Position numbers and translations under genes: made by a program
Notes under the pieces: model-generated
Databases searched by the model: none
Seen by the model: only the letters and a program-made list of their open reading frames with translations
Told to the model about the DNA's origin: nothing
Part shown: in pieces, positions 20,122 through 24,987 of the stretch
Layout: each line of letters begins with the position of its first letter
How positions within the stretch are numbered: the stretch's first letter is position 1
Source: a virus
Reading direction: 5' to 3' (one strand)
DNA length: 24,987 bases
Virus record (IMG/VR): IMGVR_UViG_3300042691_006465
Location: 1-24,987 of that record

Positions 20122-20726
20122 TAAGCAAAGTTCCTAACCCGGCGATAAGGCGCAACCAACTGCTCAACGTCAGGGTCTAGGTAACGGCTAACTCGCATCG
20201 CGCCCATGTCCCCGAAGCCAGCTATGCCGAGAGGACTATCTAAACGCTTAAAGATACGGCTGCTCTGAATGATGCAAGCCTGTGTAATCGAGATAGGCAC
20301 AGATGCCCACCCAAATACTGCGGTTAGTTTGATAAGTGCCTGATCTGACTCAACTGGAAATAGGTAGTTTTCAACAGCGCGAATCCGTGTGTATGGAACT
20401 GCAAGACCATCTACGTTGCCGTTAAGTGGTTCTAGTTGATAGTCACCGACTGCCCATGTTGTATCAAAGATGCCATCGCCAGCAGATGAAGTTTGTAGCG
20501 TTAAGGCTGTACCTGATACATCGTCAATCTGAGTAACGTAAGAATCGTCAGCTGCGTAGTAGCGTGTGGCTGTTCCAGATGAGTAAAAGTATCGGCCTGC
20601 GTGTCCGTCAATAGCTCGTGATGCAGACTCAATAGCCATTTCAAGCAGGCTGTCATCTACGTTGTCAGAAATGCGTAGGGCTGATTTAACCTGTGCAAGG
20701 GTGGCATAGCCGTTGGTGATCGCCAA
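20121..20726 (-). CDS. Head-tail connector (HK97 gp6-like)
   Basis: 201 aa from a TTG start with AGGAG 5 nt upstream. YATLAQVKSALRISDNVDDS, LLEMAIESASRAIDGHAGRYF is the standard start of gp6-type connectors, with a beta-rich middle (TWAVGDYQLEPLNG) and a C-terminal helix ending in LDPDVEQLVAPYRR. It binds the portal and docks the tail. The sugar cassette lies just upstream, separated by 25 bp. Confidence 0.85.
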   Translation of the reverse strand: MAITNGYATLAQVKSALRISDNVDDSLLEMAIESASRAIDGHAGRYFYSSGTATRYYAADDSYVTQIDDVSGTALTLQTSSAGDGIFDTTWAVGDYQLEPLNGNVDGLAVPYTRIRAVENYLFPVESDQALIKLTAVFGWASVPISITQACIIQSSRIFKRLDSPLGIAGFGDMGAMRVSRYLDPDVEQLVAPYRRVRNFA

Positions 20727-20751
20727 AGTAACTCCTAAAGTCTTTACTATT

Positions 20752-21612
20752 CTACTTGCGTTCTGCTAATGCCCTACGGATTCCCTCACGCAGACTGATT
20801 TTAGGAACGAAATACTGATGCGATAAATGCTGTGTGCCTACTCGATACTGAACACCTACTGGCGCAGTCTCGATGTGGTTAAACACAGGCTTGTAACCTG
20901 CTTCCTCGCAGACCATTTCAGCAAGGTCATTAAAGCTAGTGGCTTGTCCTGAACATAGATTAAACGTGCCTGTGTAACCGGTTTGAACATGCCAAAGCAC
21001 AGCCTGAACTATGTCCTCAATGTGGATGAAGTCGCGCACCTGCTCACCATCGCCCCAAATGTCAAAGGGGTCTGCCTTTCCTAGAGCGCGGTCAATGAAA
21101 CTAGGAAACGGATAATCAGCATCTTGGTCTGAGCCGTAACCTGAGAACGGTCTAAAGATAAACACGTTTGAGTCAGTTACAAACTGCGCCAAGTATTCCC
21201 CGGTAAGTTTTGCCCAGCCGTAAGTCAGGTCAGGATTCCTAACCGCATCAAGGTTCAAATCCCATTCATCTAGACGGTGACGGCGGTGTGTGGTTTGTAG
21301 GTCTATTGGGTAAGCAGCAGAGCTAGAGAAGTAGACCACGTTCTTAGGCTTAGTGCTTTGCACCCAGTTAAAGAACTCTGCATCTATTGACAGGTCAGTT
21401 GCCACAGATAATGGCTCACCCTCGATAGTTGCGCGACCACCAACAATGGCTGCTAAGTGAATCACTAGATCAAACTGTTCTGTATTGCTCTTGAAGAAAT
21501 CCCTGCAATCATGGCCGTCTTTTAGGTCAATGCCTGTTATGTCGCTATCTGGCAAAGCCTTAACAAAGTTGCGACCAACAAAACCCTTATGCCCAGTAAT
21601 AAGGATCTTCAT
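20752..21612 (-). CDS. NAD-dependent sugar epimerase/reductase (SDR, GDP-fucose-synthase-like)
   Basis: 286 aa from the ATG at 21612 (TAATG overlap with the preceding glycosyltransferase). Gly motif G7-x2-G10-x2-G13 near the N-terminus, SSSAAYP with S97-S99, and catalytic Y131-x3-K135, then FRPFSGYG, an extended-SDR arrangement. Modifies an NDP-sugar (for example reduction/epimerisation to a deoxyhexose) that the adjacent transferases could use. The exact sugar cannot be read from sequence. Confidence 0.85.
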   Translation of the reverse strand: MKILITGHKGFVGRNFVKALPDSDITGIDLKDGHDCRDFFKSNTEQFDLVIHLAAIVGGRATIEGEPLSVATDLSIDAEFFNWVQSTKPKNVVYFSSSAAYPIDLQTTHRRHRLDEWDLNLDAVRNPDLTYGWAKLTGEYLAQFVTDSNVFIFRPFSGYGSDQDADYPFPSFIDRALGKADPFDIWGDGEQVRDFIHIEDIVQAVLWHVQTGYTGTFNLCSGQATSFNDLAEMVCEEAGYKPVFNHIETAPVGVQYRVGTQHLSHQYFVPKISLREGIRRALAERK

Positions 21613-22286
21613 TACCAAGCCTTTACGTTCTCAACGTCATTGCTGAATTCTGTGGCTAGGTATTCAGCAAAGATAGCCTGATCGCCGTTGTGCATTTCAA
21701 CTGTGTTTACAGCTGCGTATCTATCGTCATGGACTGCCTTGCCGTTTGTGTAGTGCATGTGTTCAATAATTACCTCTGGCAAGTAGTTCACGTTCTCTAA
21801 AGCGTTACCCATCGCAAGCCAATAGTTATCTAGGAACAAGTGCTTTAAGGCTGGCGGTGACATAAAGCCAGTAGCCCTAATGATCTTGCTAGACATGACT
21901 ACGGCAGTAGGCAAGTTCTCGCCTTGCAGTAAATCGTTGCCGTAAGCAATGCCCGGCTCTGTGCCAATAGCTTCTGCAAGTTTCGTATCCCAGCCACCTG
22001 TGCGCGGTAAGTGATCATCACCCATAAAACAGATGTAATCGTAGTCAGGCGCAAACCATAAAGCCCAGTGGTTAAGTGTCCCGTTCATTCCCATACGGTC
22101 AGCGATACAAACCTTGACGTTATCTAGCCCAGCAGTTTCTGCCATAAGTCCGTTATAGGTTTTAACATCATCTGCATCTATTGCAAAGATGACCTCTGTA
22201 AAGTCAGCCGTTGCGTTGATCGCTTCAAACAATCTAATTGCGTTATCGTTGCGCCCTCTTGTAGGAATGATTGTAAGCATTCTCAT
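21612..22286 (-). CDS. Glycosyltransferase, GT-A/GT2-like
   Basis: 224 aa from the ATG at 22286, which overlaps the previous stop (ATGA). MLTIIPTRGRNDNAIRLFEA opens like GT2 enzymes, and FMGDDHLPRTGGW (D90-D91) is a DxD-like metal/nucleotide site. HMHYTNGK near 178-187 could be catalytic. Transfers a sugar from an NDP donor. Family clear at fold level; acceptor unknown. Confidence 0.8.
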   Translation of the reverse strand: MRMLTIIPTRGRNDNAIRLFEAINATADFTEVIFAIDADDVKTYNGLMAETAGLDNVKVCIADRMGMNGTLNHWALWFAPDYDYICFMGDDHLPRTGGWDTKLAEAIGTEPGIAYGNDLLQGENLPTAVVMSSKIIRATGFMSPPALKHLFLDNYWLAMGNALENVNYLPEVIIEHMHYTNGKAVHDDRYAAVNTVEMHNGDQAIFAEYLATEFSNDVENVKAW

Positions 22287-23086
22287 TGGTTTACCAGTTT
22301 CCAAAATGTATCGCCTGCCTTATCTACCATGTGGCGCAGTGCATCTGCATCGTGCCAATCTTCAACGCTAGTTATTCCTACGTTTTCGTTAGTGTGAATC
22401 CTGCAACCTGAAAGCACCGCTTCCATAACTGCTCTGCACTCTGACTCAAAGGCTAAGGGTAAATGCACAAACCATTCGCACCTTGCCATAGCATCTAGGA
22501 CATGTTCACGGGGTACATCCGTAAGAGCTTTGAACTCATAGCCTGCCTGAGCTGCCCAAGCGTGAGCGCGTAGCTGACCTTTTAAGGGATGATTCCTAGC
22601 AGCCCACAATGCAAATGGTTGCTTGTCCATGTGGTCATAGCACTTGCTGGTATCGAAATAGCTTAGAACCTGCGCTGTCTTGCGTGGCTTTGACCAAGAT
22701 AACTCTTTGCGCATGTGTGCCGGGGTATGGGTTACGAATAATCGAGAGCCACGAATCAGAGCGTTAAGCCCTGCGCGTGGGGTTTGTAAGTGATGCACAA
22801 ATACGAACGGGTCATACTCGCTCAACCTATTCAACTGCTGATCTGTGAACGCATCTGTTCCTGTGACAATGACTGAATCGAATTGGTGTATGTCATGTGT
22901 ATCGAATGTGTATGGCGTAACAATCTCGATCTCAAAGCCCAGAGGTGCTTGCATGCGGTATTCGTAGTCTGACATTTCTGCCCCACCTGCAAACTGCCCC
23001 GTGAATAGTCCTGTGGGACTCACAGAGCCACCGAGAGCCACGTTAGGCGCGTTCTCTATGTGATGTGTATACCAGCCGATTTTCAT
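22283..23086 (-). CDS. Glycosyltransferase, GT-B-like
   Basis: 267 aa from the ATG at 23086 (MKIGWYTHHIENAPNVALGG), 2 nt after the previous stop; the longer in-frame reading overlaps that gene without signals. C-terminal E214-x7-E222 (FESECRAVMEAVLSGCRI) is the GT-B donor-binding motif. Shorter than the usual 350+ aa, so the N-terminal domain is reduced. Related in form to its neighbour at 23089-24264. Confidence 0.75.
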   Translation of the reverse strand: MKIGWYTHHIENAPNVALGGSVSPTGLFTGQFAGGAEMSDYEYRMQAPLGFEIEIVTPYTFDTHDIHQFDSVIVTGTDAFTDQQLNRLSEYDPFVFVHHLQTPRAGLNALIRGSRLFVTHTPAHMRKELSWSKPRKTAQVLSYFDTSKCYDHMDKQPFALWAARNHPLKGQLRAHAWAAQAGYEFKALTDVPREHVLDAMARCEWFVHLPLAFESECRAVMEAVLSGCRIHTNENVGITSVEDWHDADALRHMVDKAGDTFWKLVNQ

Positions 23087-23088
23087 GC

Positions 23089-24264
23089 TTAGAGTCGCTC
23101 GTAGGCTTTTGTTTCTAAAACCGTAAGTACGGGTTTCCAATGCTCCTCAAAGACGGTATCCGCGTTATACGCCTTAGCAAACTCTTGTGCCTTTTCTGAC
23201 CTGCCACGACCACGCTGATAAGCCTGCTCTAGGGCATCAACAATTGCAGGAACGCTTGGCATGTGGAACCAAGAGGACTGCGGTGCATCCCAAAGCGGTT
23301 GCCCGTCAATTAGCCAGCCGTCACCTAGTAGCTCGGTTGAAGCTGCAAAGTCGCTGATGATTACTGGTGTGCCACAGGCTTGTGCTTCCACAGTAGGAAT
23401 ACCAAAGCCCTCGCCGTAAGAGGTTGCAAGCAAAACATCCATAGCCGTATAGATCGTGGCTAGAGTCTGCTGGTCTATACCATTGCGATAAGTGTAAGGA
23501 TCAACAAACTTAAACTTTTCTTCTGGCACTCCACAGGATTGAAGCAACTGCAATAGTCTGATTCCGCCCAATGCGCCCATCTGATCTGTGTGCAGATACA
23601 GAACAACGTCATCGTGCTTCTGGGCAAACATAGAGAACGCAAGAATGTTCTCGCCAAATGCTTTGCGATTAGGGCTTACGCCTTTATTGGCTGCGTTCAT
23701 GCCAATAACGAACTTGTCCTCGCCTACGCCAATGTATTCTCTGCCAGTAGTTCCCTTGTGGCGTTTCATTGGCTTAAAGACTGGCTCGATACCGTGTGGC
23801 GCATAAAGGGACTCAATGCCTACGTTCTCAATCATTGACTGACCGTACTGGCTCATAGCGATAGGGGTAACTGCATCACGCGCAAGCCACTTAGTAACTT
23901 CTGGCGGTACTGGTAAATGATCAACTGGAACCCAGCTAGCCACGTTCCAATCTAGCCAGCGATCACCCTTAAATACCCACACGTCATACAGCGTAAAAAG
24001 AATGTGACCTTGCTTAGGGTGGCGCGTTGTCCAATCGTGCATGTGTGCTGGGACTACATCGTTTGAATACAAGTCTGCGCCACGTTGATAAACGGGCATA
24101 CCGTTCCAGTCTGTGTTGCTTCCCTCTAGACCGTAGTTGTTGAAGATCGCAACATCGTGACCAAGTGCTTTGAGTCGCTGTGTTACTTGTGCTGTTTGAG
24201 TTCCATAGCCAGTATTCGCCCACGGCGCGTTACTGTTCCAGCCAATTGCTAATGGTTTTGACAC
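23089..24264 (-). CDS. Glycosyltransferase, GT4-like (GT-B fold)
   Basis: 391 aa, GTG start with GGA 7 nt upstream. The N-terminus GWNSNAPWANTGYGTQTAQV and C-terminal YGEGFGIPTVEAQACGTP, with E285-x7-E293, are typical group-1 transferases. First gene after the capsid terminator and starts the sugar cassette. The usual structural order has capsid followed by connectors, so this is an accessory insertion. Likely substrate: a virion protein or a host-surface polymer. Confidence 0.88.
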   Translation of the reverse strand: MSKPLAIGWNSNAPWANTGYGTQTAQVTQRLKALGHDVAIFNNYGLEGSNTDWNGMPVYQRGADLYSNDVVPAHMHDWTTRHPKQGHILFTLYDVWVFKGDRWLDWNVASWVPVDHLPVPPEVTKWLARDAVTPIAMSQYGQSMIENVGIESLYAPHGIEPVFKPMKRHKGTTGREYIGVGEDKFVIGMNAANKGVSPNRKAFGENILAFSMFAQKHDDVVLYLHTDQMGALGGIRLLQLLQSCGVPEEKFKFVDPYTYRNGIDQQTLATIYTAMDVLLATSYGEGFGIPTVEAQACGTPVIISDFAASTELLGDGWLIDGQPLWDAPQSSWFHMPSVPAIVDALEQAYQRGRGRSEKAQEFAKAYNADTVFEEHWKPVLTVLETKAYERL

Positions 24265-24289
24265 AGGGGATTCCTTTATTCGCAGGTGC

Positions 24290-24317
24290 TTTGACCTTAC
24301 ATTAAAACATGGTCAAA
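24290..24317. repeat. 7-bp inverted repeat downstream of capsid terminator
   Basis: TTTGACC (24290-24296) and GGTCAAA (24311-24317) with a 14-bp A/T-rich spacer, arms 21 bp apart, between the terminator and the sugar cassette. It could be an operator, or help the neighbouring terminator. No promoter is recognisable in this gap. Confidence 0.3.
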
Positions 24318-24322
24318 TAAAA

Positions 24323-24362
24323 GTAGAACCCCACCAAGCCTGCGCTCCCGGTGGGGTTCTAC
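24323..24362 (-). terminator. Strong intrinsic terminator after the major capsid gene
   Basis: GTAGAACCCCACC and GGTGGGGTTCTAC form a perfect 13-bp stem (24362-24350 with 24335-24323) with a 14-nt loop, followed on the minus strand by TTTTATTT. It lies 17 bp after the capsid stop. It would keep capsid mRNA in excess over downstream genes. Confidence 0.92.
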
Positions 24363-24379
24363 GGTTTATGGTTTCCTAA

Positions 24380-24987
24380 TTAGGAAGCTGCACCAGCAAA
24401 GTACTTCACATGTGAAGTCTGGATTAGGTTTCCATCCACGCGCATTGTGGCGCGGAATGTAATTAGGTCATTCTGGAATGCGTAATCGTCTGAACGATCT
24501 AGGCGCAATCCACCAACGGTGCGAGCAAAGTAACTTGGCAAGTGACCAAAGATTACTGACTTCGCGCTTGTTGCTGGGGATGCCATAGCTGGGTTCTCAA
24601 AGATTGGGTAACCAAGCAATAGATCACGAGCATCAGCAGTTAGGGACGGGCTAAACAAGTACTGTCCAGCAGTGTCCTTTAACTTACGAACAGCAGAGAT
24701 CGCCTGAGCGTTCATTTGCCATCCTGTACCCGGTAGGGTGCGACCTGCGGTATCAACACTGTAAACCAAGTCAATTAGGTTGTCAGCGGTGAATGCGCCA
24801 GATACTGCGGTAGAACCAGTGATACCTGAACCAGCAGCAGTAACGATACCTGTTGGCTGAGTTGTACCAGTTCCAGTTGTTAGTGCGCCATTGACTGCAT
24901 AGCCAAGTGCGTTACCGGTCTGAGTTGCAAGGAATCCAAGAATGTCCACGCCTGCATCTTCAACCATTTCACGGCTGATCTGAGTTA
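24380..24987 (-). CDS. Major capsid protein, C-terminal 202 residues (5' end outside window)
   Basis: Reads TQISREMVEDAGVDILGFLA and continues GNALGYAVNGALTTGTGTTQ, PTGIVTA, then SVDTAGRTLPGTGWQMNAQA, ending FRATMRVDGNLIQTSHVKYF. The VEDAG.DI helix, GTGTTQPTGI segment and final strand are typical of HK97-fold capsid proteins. The reading frame stays open to the window end. Followed by a terminator, then accessory sugar genes. N-terminal scaffold/delta region is not visible. Confidence 0.9.
   Translation of the reverse strand, partial: TQISREMVEDAGVDILGFLATQTGNALGYAVNGALTTGTGTTQPTGIVTAAGSGITGSTAVSGAFTADNLIDLVYSVDTAGRTLPGTGWQMNAQAISAVRKLKDTAGQYLFSPSLTADARDLLLGYPIFENPAMASPATSAKSVIFGHLPSYFARTVGGLRLDRSDDYAFQNDLITFRATMRVDGNLIQTSHVKYFAGAAS

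Noticed and set aside
24290-24320. TTGACC on the minus strand after the capsid terminator as the -35 of a promoter for the sugar cassette.
   Set aside because: No acceptable -10 lies at 16-19 bp; the hexamer is better explained as an arm of the inverted repeat.
24373-24386. Perfect 14-bp palindrome TTCCTAATTAGGAA across the capsid stop codon.
   Set aside because: Short, A/T-rich and partly constrained by coding; the clear terminator is the separate 13-bp stem downstream, so I see no independent role.
1-24987. tRNA genes, CRISPR arrays, insertion sequences, attachment sites.
   Set aside because: Reading both strands by eye, I saw no cloverleaf with a conserved T-loop, no spaced direct repeats of CRISPR type, no transposase and no integrase-linked att core.

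Overview
The window reads as most of the genome of a tailed, siphovirus-type phage of an actinobacterium. Evidence for the host group: two WhiB-family genes (essentially confined to Actinobacteria and their phages), several small zinc-ribbon proteins of actinophage type, and two promoters that look leaderless, a common actinobacterial arrangement. The moderate base composition would fit a freshwater actinobacterium rather than a high-GC soil one, but this is inference. Every gene I support lies on the minus strand, so the map is read from high to low coordinates. The window begins inside the large terminase and ends inside the major capsid gene. If the molecule is circular, only the rest of terL, portal, protease and the 5' part of the capsid gene are missing, suggesting a genome of about 29-30 kb.

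In transcription order: (1) Head, 24987-20121: the C-terminal part of an HK97-fold major capsid protein, a strong intrinsic terminator, a four-gene sugar cassette (two GT-B glycosyltransferases, one GT-A-like glycosyltransferase, one NAD-dependent epimerase/reductase), then a head-tail connector. (2) Tail, 20121-13768: tail terminator, major tail protein, two tail-assembly chaperone products joined by a -1 frameshift (CCCAAAA plus a hairpin), a gp10-like protein, tape measure, minor tail/hub protein and a fibre-like protein. (3) Lysis, 13726-11273: holin, a secreted Pro/Glu/Thr-rich protein, a small membrane protein, an M23 endopeptidase, a secreted protein and a membrane/coiled-coil protein.

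(4) Early/replication block, 11239-2205: an HTH-like protein with its own promoter, a metallophosphoesterase, an A/T-rich HNH gene that looks inserted, a ribbon-helix-helix regulator, a lambda-O-like initiator carrying iterons inside its coding sequence, a helicase-loader-like protein, WhiB, a Rad52/Sak-type annealing protein, RusA, a second WhiB, SSB, many small Zn or membrane proteins, and an HslV/proteasome-like Ntn hydrolase. No DNA polymerase, helicase or primase is visible, so the phage probably directs the host replisome to its own origin. (5) Packaging, 2215-1: HNH, a GC-rich inverted repeat that may be the cos region, a ParB-methyltransferase fusion, terS and the start of terL.

Genes are packed with ATGA and TAATG stop/start overlaps, so translational coupling is the rule. 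Non-coding signal is concentrated in a few short gaps: 1781-1909, 6719-6847, 8309-8408, 8867-8984, 11240-11272 and 24265-24379. The most interesting are the 8.3-9.0 kb control region (hairpin hiding a Shine-Dalgarno, a nine-codon leader ORF, and a 16-bp element present on both sides of the RHH gene) and the iteron array at 7.88-8.00 kb. No integrase, tRNA, CRISPR array or IS element was seen.
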